Source of the DNA: Chloranthus sessilifolius
Taxonomy: Eukaryota; Streptophyta; Magnoliopsida; Chloranthales; Chloranthaceae
Assembly: GCA_021018995.1 (NCBI GenBank)
Contig: CM037588.1
Span: 36,577,000-36,640,999 of the forward strand
Direction of reading: 5' to 3'
Length of the DNA: 64,000 bases
Part shown: positions 11,255 to 21,432 of the stretch, in pieces
Position numbering within the stretch: position 1 is the stretch's first letter
How the letters are laid out: each line of letters begins with the position of its first letter
Position numbers and translations under genes: made by a program
Notes under the pieces: model-generated
What the model was told of the DNA's origin: nothing
Seen by the model: the letters and a program-made list of their open reading frames with translations, nothing else
Databases searched by the model: none

Positions 11255-14200
11255 CCCCTCTCTCCTAAACTGAACCGGGAGACCCCTCTTGTGTTCCTTG
11301 GATTTGATTTGAACCCCCAACATTACACCGGTGTTCAACATTGTCAATTAATAAAGCTCCCTCCCGCTGGAATCTAGGGCTTATTTCTCTTTTAAGGTAA
11401 TCATTTTAAACCCCTATTTCTTTGATTTATCTTCCTTTTTCTTCAAATGTGGTTAGGGTTCTTGGATTTAGATGATTTCCTTTGCATGTATGATTTATTT
11501 TATGAAGGTTGCACCCATTTGCATGAATTTTTGTATGAAAATGGGTGTATTTTGATCTTTTATATTGAATTTTTTTGGAAAATGGATAAGTTTTTGTTCA
11601 AAAATCTTGATTTTCCTTCATACAAGTGTGATCTTGATTTTTGAAACACATGATGGAAAAAGGTGATTTGATTGATTTTTGAATGCATCCCCACCGATAA
11701 TTTCCCTGTGTATGCATTGTAGGGATTTTTTTAACCACAATAATGAGAGGAAGAAAGTTGTTTTTCCTAAAACTAAAATGTGGCGGCTGTTTTGGGGCCG
11801 TTCTTCGATTTTAACACAAAAGTGATGATTTTTCCCCTTCTTTTCTCTCTCTCTCTCTCTCCCTCTCTCTCTTTTTGTTTGTTTTTTTTTGAAAAAAAGT
11901 TCTTGTGTGAATGAGGTATACTCACCTTCCTTTGATCTGATAATCCTTAGCCATGCCCCTGATGACTTGATTCTGATTTTCAGTTGATGATGATGATTTT
12001 TTATTTTTATTTGCTATCTGTTTCCCTTTTTAGGATGTTGAGTGAAGAGGACCTAGGCCATGAGGGTGGTCCCGACATGATTTATGGTGCTAGAAGGGAG
12101 CGCCTTTTTCAAGTATAGCGCTCTTCCCGTGACTGGTGGGAAATGCAGGGTGAAGCAGCACACCGCGGGTTACTGCATTAGCAGTACACCCACATCTCCA
12201 ACTTTGGCATAGCCTGTAAGGTAAAAGATGTATCCCTTGGCTGTTCTTTCCTACTCAGGCTTCTTTGCTTTCGGATATGACATTCCTTATTCTTTTGATG
12301 CAGCCTCTATCCCTGCTCATGTTCCGCGGAGGTTGGTTTGACCTTCAGCGCCTCTACCCTCATCTTCCCTAGGTTGTGAGGTTCGTTTTGACCCAGGCTG
12401 GTTTTGGGGACTTCTTTTCATGCCCGGCTATGAGGGGGGGGGGGAGGATATGGCTTAAGTGAAGGCCCTGGTGGAGCAGTTTGGTCCTGAGACTTTGACC
12501 TTCCACGTGTCCATGGCTGAGATGACCATCACCCCTGTGGATTGGTCTATGATTACTGGGATTGGGATAGGAGGGATACCAGTGTTTCCTCCTTGCGTAA
12601 TAGATCGTGCAGAGGTGATTTAGTTGATTGGGGATTACCCCACTTCCCGGGATATAACCATCTCCGAGGTCAAGTTATCCTGGCTGGCAGACCAGTTCTA
12701 GGTTGACGAGTTGGTGGATCCGAACCAGCCAGATATGGATATAGTTATTGAGCCCGAGCGTGCACTGACGCTAGCCCATATTGCGCCCCTCTTCCTACTG
12801 GGTAAGACCATTCTTGCCAATAATAGCGGTGGCCAGGTCTCGCTATCCCTCCTCAGTCTGATGGGAAATTGGGAGAACGTGCATCGTTTTGACTGGGGGG
12901 CTGGGTATGCCATGCTGATGGCCAGTTTGGTCAGTGCCTCATTTGGGGATGTGGCCTCTGTTCTTGGCTTTTGGCCTGTGATAAAGGTGACCTTTTCAGC
13001 TCTTTTATCACTCATGGTTTGTCTTTTAGCTTACTTTTGATATATTTTCCTATTTGTTCATCCTTTCAGATTTGGGGGTATTTACATTTCCAGTCGGGCC
13101 GCCCCCTCCTCTTCTCAGATGAGTTCATGTACCCCCTCATGAGCTGCAGGCATAAGAGTCGTCACATGGACCTGGGGATGAAGCATTTGGAATTGGTTAT
13201 GAGGTCTCAGTCTGATTTGATGACCCCGGAGCAGGTATCAATATCCCCCCCTCTATATCTCTTTTCTTGGGTTGTTAGATGGTGTTGCTTTGACTAATAG
13301 GGCCCTTCTTTTCTAAGCAGGTTACTTTTGATCCCTATGTCGGCTCCCCCTTCTAGGATCGTGCTGTTGTGGGCCAATCCTGACTATTTGTTCATCGACA
13401 CATCATCTTCTTCTACGGCTCCTGGGTCAGAGCGTATTACTTGAGGGGAGAGGGTGGTGCACCAATACCGAGACTATTTCGCAATGCCGCAGGGTCCTCC
13501 CGAGGATGTTATGTCATCAGAGGGTACGATTGAGCAGCTTGCAGATGGGTTCCTTCGTCATGGGCTTTCGGTTGATGGTCTCTTTGAGCATGGGGGGTAT
13601 CAGATGTGATATGAGTCCCTTCCCTATCGGTCCATCCTCCCACGCTTTGTGCCAGGTGCCAACTCCTTGACATTCGGAGGCCCGCAATCTCAGGTATTCT
13701 TCCTCTTTTTCTTTCTCTTGTATGTGAATTCATGTTTATCTTTATTTTTCCATACTGACTGGATTTTCACCACCTTCTTTAGTTTGAGGGAGAGGAGGAT
13801 TCCGATGAGGACGTGGCAGAAGCGGGCCCTACAGAGGCGTCAGGTGCCGGTCCTTCAGACCTGTCTGGTGCAGGGACCTCAAGGACCTTGACTGTGGAGA
13901 CTAAGGGGACCTTTAAGCAATTTGATGACGCATTCCTCTCGAGCCTGTGTGCCAATGTGATAGAGCAGGTTCGTCAATCTGCTGAGGTGATTAGGGCCCC
14001 TCCTCCCGAGTTGGTTCCAGGGGTGAGTTTTTCTTTTTCACCTATTATTTTAGGGACATGCTTGCTCTTGTACTATTTCCCATGCCGCTGACCTATCTTT
14101 CTTTCTTCTCCTTGTAGGATTATGAGTCGGCTGCCAACTAGGCAGAATACTATCGAAATATTGCTGAGCTTTGGGATGTGAAAGTGGTAAGCATGATACT

Positions 14201-14590
14201 GATTTGTTCTGCTTTTTGCTCTACTGCCCTATTTCGCAACTGACCTTTTGGGTATGATGCTTGCAACATGCTTGTGAAAAGGAGTCGCGCTTATTGCTCA
14301 GTAGTCTATCCCTGGCATGGTCCCGGGTGGGGGATGTACAGACATATTAGAGTACCTCGTACTGGTGAAAGAGGACTAAGGGCACCGATTAGGAGCAACT
14401 TGCTTTTTCTTTCATGTTTTTATGAACATTCTCCTTTTATTTTGGGAGGTAAATGTAATGAACATGTATTGGATGATTGGTTTTTAGAATGAATGCTATT
14501 ACTTTCCCTTCTATTTGTTCCATCTCTTTCTTGTGGCATTCTTGTTTATTTGCAGGATGGGCCCTGAACTGGGAGAATGACCCTTAGGTC
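11255..14590 (+). pseudogene. Plant mobile domain (PMD) gene carried antisense in element B, multi-exon
   Basis: PMD proteins (the MAIN/MAIL1 family, Pfam PF10536 from memory) are plant nuclear proteins linked to gene expression and silencing. Related domains are carried by MULE and Tat-type elements. The signature here is TFHVSMAEMTITPVDWSMI (near 12500), followed by ALTLAHIAPLFLLGKTILA and VHRFDWGAGYAMLMASL, matching the usual order of the domain. Likely ATG at 12035. GT-AG introns fit at 11397-12033 (leader), 12221-12303, 12987-13069, 13235-13320, 13694-13782, 14023-14117 and 14187-14555; all but the leader and last are 83-95 bp. An acidic tail (FEGEEDSDEDVAEA) and a helical segment end the protein. 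It lies opposite to B pol and is broken by a few interruptions. Its intron-rich build suggests capture of a genomic copy. Confidence 0.65.
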
Positions 14591-14802
14591 ATGCATTTAG
14601 TTAAAATGGCCGGACCTTGTATGTGTATGCGGGTGGTACCTGAAAGAAAACCATGTAGATAGGTTAGATGGTGGATGTCGGCCACCCAGCATGTGATCCG
14701 GGGTGCTTCGGATGAGAAAAGAGTGTGTGTTGGCTGGTTTGAAGGACTGACAACAAAAATTAATCTCCCAAATTCTCTCTCTCCTTTTTGTTGGGATTTC
14801 TG

Positions 14803-14974
14803 GCCTAGCGTGTGTAATATACACGCTAGGCAAATCTGAGCATTTTTTTTTGCCTAGTGTGTATATTATACACTCTAGGCATTTTTTGGGGATTCTTTGG
14901 CTTAGCGTGTGTAATATACACGCTGGATAAAATCTGGGAGGTTTTGAACTAGCCTGTATATTACGTACGCTAGG
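14803..14974. repeat. Palindrome array 3 (upstream of the second antisense ORF)
   Basis: Four copies lie at 14803-14831, 14852-14880, 14899-14927 and 14946-14974, spaced 49, 47 and 47 bp. The first reads GCCTAGCGTGTGT, then AATAT, then ACACGCTAGGC. The fourth is the most diverged. Spacers again include 'AAATCTG(A/G)G'. A second antisense ORF begins about 165 bp downstream. Confidence 0.9.
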
Positions 14975-15137
14975 TACTTTCTGGGCAGTGTGGGACCTTT
15001 TAAGGCTTGAGAATGCACCTTTTTTTTGTTATCTTTAGTTGGGATTTGGATTTTTGCTCCCATTTTTCTTTTCTCTTTCCCAAGGGTGGGTCCATTGTCC
15101 TACATTGAATTGTGATTCCTTAAAACAACTTTGTATG

Positions 15138-16555
15138 ACCATGGACCCGCTTTCTAACACCACCTCTCTTGAGGAGTCTGGGACCTTTATACTTCCCTCT
15201 TTGGGTGAGTGGCCCAGTTTTTTGAAGAAATGGCTCGATAGCTTGAACGAGAGCGAGCTAGCGGGTTTGGATCAATTCGGGCTGGCCCGCCTCCCATCCT
15301 TGATATTCCTTTGCTTTGGGATTTCCTTTACACAACGACTTCACATTGGGATGTGGATATTCATGTCTTCTACTTTGGGAACTATGAGCTAACTCCCACT
15401 CTTGAAGAGCTCTCCAACCTATTGGGTGTGAAGCTGCATAGAGGTCTTGCCAAGATAGTGCTGAAACCAAGTTATGCTAAAGCTGTCCACACGACTTTAG
15501 GTTTGAAGAAATCTAATTATGAGAAAAGCTTTATAGATGGGCCCACCAGGTGTTCGATGAAATTCCTGAGAGAGCTTTTTGGTGAAGAAAGCTTGTGAAA
15601 ATTGCCAGTTAGAAACATCCATAATGTAAAAGCTTTCGCTCTCTGCCTTCTCTCAAAGGACCTTTTCTATACTGGGGAGGAGAGCTTTTCACTGGCACTT
15701 TGCGACCTACTGGCGGAGCTTGGAGAGGGTCGCTCTGTGATACATATGGTACTGACAGAGCTTTACAGCAGTCTCGACGCTTTTCCTTTGGGCAAGGTTG
15801 AGTGCCTCAGGGGATGTTCTGTTTTGCTCTAGGTTTGGCTTGGGGAGCATCTTGCCATTTTTAGGCCTGTGCCCCACTTTTATGTGGTTCGTGGAGAGAC
15901 AACTCGCTGCCTTTTGGGCCGATGCCATAGGTTGCCACAAGGGAAGATATGCGAGCTAAAACTTTGGCTGGCTGAGGCCGTGCTGGTGTGGAGGCTCCCA
16001 TGGTTAGATAGGACCTTTCCAATAGTTCGATCTGGAGATCATGAGGGCATCACCCTTCTTGGCTTGACTGGCGGTACCTATTGTTTTCTTTCTCGGGTGC
16101 TGTGCCAGTTTTGTTATACTCAGAAGGTTCCCTGTTCGGGGAGACCTCCCCTATGCAGACTGATCTTTTCTTAGGGGTCCTCTGGGGACTTGGATGGGAT
16201 AGCCGCTCTTTGGGAGATGCGTCAGTTGACGCATATGTGCGGCTTGGCACAAGGGGATTCTCTTTTGACTTCTCCGGAGTATGAGGCTAGGTTGCTATCC
16301 AAGAAGCCTTCTATCCGTCGCTTAGATCAGGTGGAGAGTAACGGTGTAGAGGGTCCTTGGCCAAGGAAGGAGTCGGTGCTTCTAGCTCAGATTGAGCAGC
16401 TGATAGACAAAAAATGGGTCCTGTATGAATGTTTAGAGAAACACAAGGTTAGAGCAGATGTTGCAGAAGCAAGAGCTGGCTTTGCAGAGTGTGAGGTCCT
16501 TCATTTGGAAGGAGCCCTAAGTGATGCTCTTGGTGCTACTGATGTTTCTCGGTAG
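15138..16555 (+). pseudogene. Second antisense ORF of B: DUF7745-like protein
   Basis: The N-terminal half reads like the plant domain Pfam calls DUF7745: short helical segments (SFLKKWLDSLNESEL), then WDVDIHVFYFGNYELTPTLE and ELSNLLGVKL. The LTPTLEE...LLG phrase is the part that most resembles the family. A further conserved-looking block contains AFALCLLSKDLF. The C-terminal part (about 16290-16555) is charged and helical (RADVAEARAGFAECEVLHLEG) and looks like a coiled coil. The family function is unknown to me; members occur mainly in plant repeat-associated proteins. The likely start is the ATG at 15138 (MTMDPLSNTTS) after a T-rich leader; no clear TATA is seen. It is broken in several places. 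Name assigned from memory of the family. Confidence 0.5.
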
Positions 16556-16774
16556 TGATATAAGAGCCTTCATGGCCGCTGGATGACAGATCGGAATGCC
16601 TCGGAGGATGCCTTATGCGCTGAGATTCATGCTTTGAAGTGCGAGTTGCGTCGTTGACCTAGACGTGCACATACCTTTTGCATAGATCAAATCACCACAG
16701 GGAGGGGCATAAGAACCTCTATTAGATATTTTTGGGTATATGTATATTTTCTTCATGTTTTTATTTCTTTTCAA

Positions 16775-17155
16775 TTTTGTAAAGGGTGAGCAAAGCATCA
16801 CACTGATTATTTTTTGAGATGTGGTGTAAGCGTTGTATAGACATGTAAATGGAAAAGGGAAATCTATTATCTTACATCTTACACAAATTTTATCTTTCTT
16901 TGCTTTCATAAAAGGGAGAAATTGGGTATTATGCCAATCATCCTTTTGAGATGTGGTGCACATAGTACGAGGATGAAAATGAGAAAGGGAAATTTATTAT
17001 CTTTTATAAGTGTGGTCCTCTCCTTTCTTTGTAAAGGGCGACGCTAGTCATCAAACCGATCATCTCGAGGTGTGGTGTGCACAGTGGCGGCATGAAAATG
17101 GGAAAGGGAAATTTATTATCTTTTATAAGTGGGTCTTCTCCTCCTTTTCCGTTTG
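16775..17155 (+). repeat. Three imperfect ~125-bp tandem repeats in B
   Basis: Each unit opens with AAAGGG, contains 'GAGATGTGGTGT' or 'GAGGTGTGGTGTGCAC', and closes with 'GGGAAATTTATTATCTT'. Units start at about 16780, 16910 and 17033. They lie between the antisense genes and pol, the stretch of Tat/Ogre elements known for variable tandem repeats that can seed satellites. Confidence 0.8.
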
Positions 17156-17479
17156 TTTGATGTCTCAACCTTTGGATGAGGTGACGGGTCCCATTCTGAG
17201 CATAGTCGAGCCCAATCATGAGGTCGGACCTGAGTGAGGTTCAACATTTTTTACCAAGGTTGGAACGTCCATCCCCTTGGATTGAATCGACCCTTTCTCC
17301 TTACCTCGGGTCATGCATTTGATGGTGTGGTTTTATGAAGATATTCCTAGCCAGAACATGATTTGAGCTAACACGAATGGCCCAATTGGCGACCAGATAA
17401 CCAGGAATTGTAACCCAGGGAGTAACCGAAGACTTTCTCCTCCCTCCCCATGTTTTTTTCATTTCTTTCATTTTTTTTA

Positions 17480-17675
17480 ACCTTTTTTACTCATAGCGCC
17501 CAAGATGGGTTTTCGCCATGCCTGTTGTTACCCTCTTTTTTACCCATAGCGCCCTTTCGGGTTTTCACTCTGTCCATTGGTTTGTATTTTTTACCCCAGG
17601 CGCCTTTTCAGGTTTTCACCTTCTCCGCACAATCTCGCTGTTTTTACCCATGGAGCCCTTTTTACTTTGACCTTG
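17480..17675 (+). repeat. Short tandem repeats of a TTTTTACCCATAGCGCC unit
   Basis: Four related units of about 55-75 bp share 'TTTTTAC(C/T)CATAGCGCCC' and 'GGGTTTTCA/CAGGTTTTCACC'. No coding meaning is evident. They are directly followed by a TA microsatellite (about 17676-17697). Confidence 0.65.
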
Positions 17676-17697
17676 TATATATATATATATATATATT
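17676..17697. repeat. (TA)n microsatellite
   Basis: A TATATA run of about ten units sits between the B tandem repeats and pol. Confidence 0.85.
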
Positions 17698-18426
17698 CTT
17701 TTCTTCTCTATTTTCTCAAAGGCCACGACATGGACGTCGACTCCGTCATAGCCGCCTGGATGGAGTTCCTTTGTCATCTCTCAGCTTGGCTCGTGCTGAC
17801 TCAATGGATACTGTGACTATTCGTAGGCCTTAAAGAGGGCTTTTTCTCAGGATGTATCCTGGCCATGGGATAGGTTAGGAATCTTACAGGTATTCTCGGG
17901 TTAAAAGGTTTCCTTGATAGGGTTTCAGTTGCCATAATACACTTCTTCCTTGAGAAATTTTGACTGTATAGGCCGCACTTTTTCTTTTGTATTTTTTGCT
18001 TCTTTTTTTTCTTTCAGACATCCTCTTTTTGGGATTTTGCTTTTATGATTTATTTTGAATTTGACGGTAACTCTTTTGCTCCTTTTTTTGCTTGGTATAT
18101 ATACTTTTTTCGTCTTCTTTTCTAGGGAGGGGTTTAACGAAAGAAAGGCCAATGGGTCAACGGCTGTAGCAAGGGTATAAGTGTTCAGGGATGCTTTTTT
18201 GGCTACTTTGCTTCAAAATGATGGCTTCTTTTATGGGGTCCTTAAGCAGTCACGTATCCATCTTGTCAATACTTACCTTTCCACGGAGACTAAGAGTAGA
18301 ATTAGCATACGTATCTAGTGTTGATGGGCTCAGGAAAGTGATCTCCATCTATGGCGGCGAGGGGGAGCGCATATCTCAGGAGTACCTCTCGGATGACGTA
18401 AGGTCCTTCCCAGTTGGGCTTGAATT
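17698..18426. other. Spacer between the tandem repeats and integrase of B
   Basis: T-rich sequence with no supported gene. It probably holds the eroded C-terminal end of integrase and the non-coding region downstream of pol. Plus-strand frames here have no recognisable motif. Confidence 0.45.
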
Positions 18427-19450
18427 TCATTCTCGGATCAACATGGATGAAGGGAAGATTTTTTTGAGTACTGTGTCTCCCATTTTTAAATCTCGGATGT
18501 GAACACGTTTATTGTAAGAATGTGTGATCCTTCTCTGATTGGCCTGGGTGTGACACAAGGCTAGGATCCTTTTCTTATCTAACAGGTTCAGTTGTTCAAA
18601 GCGGGACCTCTCTCTTTCAGCTTTCGGTAGATTAGATTCAATGAGGATGCAGAGCGAGGGCAATTCAACCTCAACTGGTAGCACAACTTCGGTTCCATAC
18701 ACAAGGGAGAATGATGTTGCCCCTATAGCGGTACAGATTGACATTTGATAGGCCCATAGTGCTAATGGCAACATTTCACTCTAATTTTAGTAGGTGATGA
18801 CCATCTCCTCAAGGATTCAGATGACTGTCTTGTTAGCTGCTTCGACGGCCCCATTGGTTTGTAGTCGATATGGTGATGAGCGATGATGCTTTATTTTGTA
18901 CTACTCACAGAAGGCTCTGATGCGTTTGTTCACAAAGTTAGTGCCATTATCCGTGATGATGCCCTTGGGTACACTGAATCGACACACAATATTATTTCTT
19001 GACATGATTGGCCGTGATGTTCATGTAAGATATTGCCTCTACCCATTTGGTGAAATATTCAATGGTGACGAGATGTACTGATGCCCATTCGATACTTTCG
19101 GATTGGCTTTTCTGACGAGGTCGAGCCCCCATGTAACAAATGGCCAGGGAGTGTTCATGTTGTGTAGATTTATGGCTGAAGCATGTATCAGACTGGAGTG
19201 CTCTTAGCATTTGTAATACCTTTGCATGTTCTTGTAATAGTCAGTTTCCATGGTAGTCCAGAAATATCCTTGCCGTAGGATCTTTTTGGTGAGCATGTGT
19301 CCATTAATGTGGCCCCACATACCCCCTTATGGATCTCGCTTTTGGTTAGGCATTAGAGTAGGATTTCGTTATAAGATCGCTTGTAGAGGTACTCACCGCA
19401 GATGACATAATTGGCCGCTAAATGTTGAATTGTTCGCCTGTCTTCCTTGG
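18427..19450 (-). pseudogene. Integrase region of element B (Tat)
   Basis: Read on the minus strand: a zinc-binding N-terminal piece with a GHMLTKKILRQGYFW-type phrase, a catalytic-core piece (YFTKWVEAISYMNITANHV), then LPLALWAYQ...GATSFSLVYGTEVVLPVEV, and a C-terminal piece (NKRVHIRDLKMGDTVLKK). This order and wording are standard for Ty3/gypsy integrases, which insert the element cDNA into the genome in the nucleus. The VLPVEVELPSL wording is typical of the Tat lineage. The frame is broken several times; it is a fossil. Confidence 0.8.
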
Positions 19451-19502
19451 ATGTCCCCACAGGGAAAGCATGAGCTTTGTGGAAATTCTTGATATCTGAG
19501 AA

Positions 19503-19988
19503 TCATGGTGGCTCATCATCTAACTTTTTGGGTTCCTCAATCTGGAGATAGAAAGCAGACTCATTCCTCTGCTCGATCTTGATTGGCTTCATCTCGATGC
19601 CATAGGGGATTTCTACTATTGATGCCAACATTGCTAGTGCATCGACAAAATAATTTCTTGCTCGCGGGACATAGGAGAAGGTAACATCATCGAAGTATGC
19701 TATCAGATCCTCCAAGTTCTCATGATATGAGATTAGCTTCTCATCTTTCGTCTTCCAATCTCTGTTGGTTTGGAATATAATCAAATGTGAGTCGCCAAAT
19801 ACTCGGAGGTGAGTCACATTTAGGTCTAAGGCTGCCTGTAGGTCGGCGACATAGGCTTTGTATTCGGCCATATTATTAGTGCAGGGGAAATTGAGCTTGA
19901 TGGAGACCGATATGTGAGATCCTTTTGGTGAAATCAGAATAGTGCCAACTCCTTGACCTTTGGCATTTGCTGCCCTATCGAAGTGCAT
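19503..19988 (-). pseudogene. Second (archaeal-type) RNase H domain of element B
   Basis: The block opens with an HFDRAANAKGQGVGTILISP phrase (FDGAANxKGxGxGxxL in family members), then NNMAEYKAYVADLQAALDL, DSHLIIFQ and a C-terminal RARNYFVDALAMLAS. This is the additional RNase H that marks the Tat lineage, lying between the RT-linked RNase H and integrase. It is about 160 residues, the usual domain size, and is the best-preserved single pol block of B. Confidence 0.85.
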
Positions 19989-19997
19989 TACCTAGGA

Positions 19998-21432
19998 TTA
20001 TTCTGTCGCTGCTGTATCATCCTCTGTCATGAATAAAATGTCCTCATCGAAAAATTCAGTCCTTAGAGGTTCGTAGTCAGGTAAGGGATTCTCAACAAGA
20101 TGATCAGCGAGTGCTTGGCCCTTGATTGACTTCTGAGTGACATATGTGATATCAAATTTCGATATGAGAAGCTGCCAGCGTGCGATTCGGACCGTGAGGG
20201 CCGGCTTTTCAAACAAGTACTTCAAAGGATCCATCCGTGCTAGTAGGAGAATGACTTGAGATAGTAAGTAATGACAGAGTCTCTGTATAGCCCATACGAG
20301 AGCCAGGCATGCTTTCTCCAGATGAGAATAACGCGTCTCGTAGTCTGTGAACTTCTTGCTGAGATAGTATATGGCTTGCTCTCTTCTTGTTGTTTCATCA
20401 TGCTACTCTAGGACACATCCCATTGAAACTTCTATTATAGAGAGATACATTATGAGTGGTCTCTCAGATACTGGTGGCACCAAAACTAGCAGGTTTAGAA
20501 GGTAGCCCTTAATTTTATCAAATGCTGCTTGACAGTCATCGTTCCATTCAATCGGTGAATCTTTTCTCAATAGTTTGAAGATCGGCTTGCAGATGAGAGC
20601 TAGCTATGCAATGAACGACTGATGTACTATATCCTGCCCAAGAAACCTCTGACCTCTCTCTCGGTGGATGGCAGTGAGATTTTTACAATGGCTTTTACCT
20701 TGATCGGGTCAACCTCGATGCCTCTCCTCCTGACAATGAAGCCTAATAATTTTCCTGACACGGCGCCGAATGTGCATTTCTGAGGGTTTAGACATAACTT
20801 ATATTTCCTCAGCCTCTCAAATGGCTTTTAGAGGTTTATCAGATGGTCACTTCTATCTAGTGACTTGGCGATCTTGTCTACAATATACACCTCAACCTCT
20901 CGGTGCATCATGTCATGGAACAGTATTGTCATCGCCCTTTGGTAAGTTGCGCCGACATTCTTTAACCCGAATGGCATGACTCGGTAGCAGAAAGTTTCCC
21001 ACGGGGTGATGAACATTATTTTCTTATGGTCTACTTCTGCCATCCTGATCTAATTGTATCCAGAGAATCTGCCTATAAATGAGAGTATCCCGTGTCTTGC
21101 AGTGTTATCGACCAAGATGTCGATGTGTGGCAATGGGAAGTCATCCTTTGGTTCGCCTTATTGAGATTTCTGAAGTCGATGCACATGTGAACCTTTCCAT
21201 CCTTCTTTGGTACTTGAACGATGTTGGCTAGCCACTGTAGGTACTTTGAGACCATGATAAATCCTACATCGTACTATTTGATGACTTCATCCTTCACTTT
21301 CAACGCCCATTCTGGTCGGAGACATCTTAACTTCTACTTGACCAGCTTAATATCTGGATATATTGGCAACTCATGCTCGACCAAATCGGTGTCCAGACCA
21401 GGCATGTCCTCATATGGCCATGCGAAGACGTC
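19998..21432 (-). pseudogene. Reverse transcriptase and RT-linked RNase H of element B
   Basis: Minus-strand pieces give an RT start (WLANIVQVPKKDGKVHMCID then FRNLNKA), the thumb-side phrase VMPFGLKNVGATYQRAM near 20960, and, toward smaller coordinates, the RNase H end (YLFEKPALTVRIARWQLLIS, then KGQALADHLVENP). Together these are the polymerase and RNase H that copy the element RNA. Wording such as GLKNVGATYQRAM and ALADHLVENP is characteristic of Tat elements. The frame is broken several times. Confidence 0.8.

Noticed and set aside
9559-14974. Palindrome arrays read as a CRISPR-like array
   Set aside because: The DNA is plant and the spacers are near-identical rather than unique. The arrays sit before promoters of a retroelement. 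There are no cas genes.
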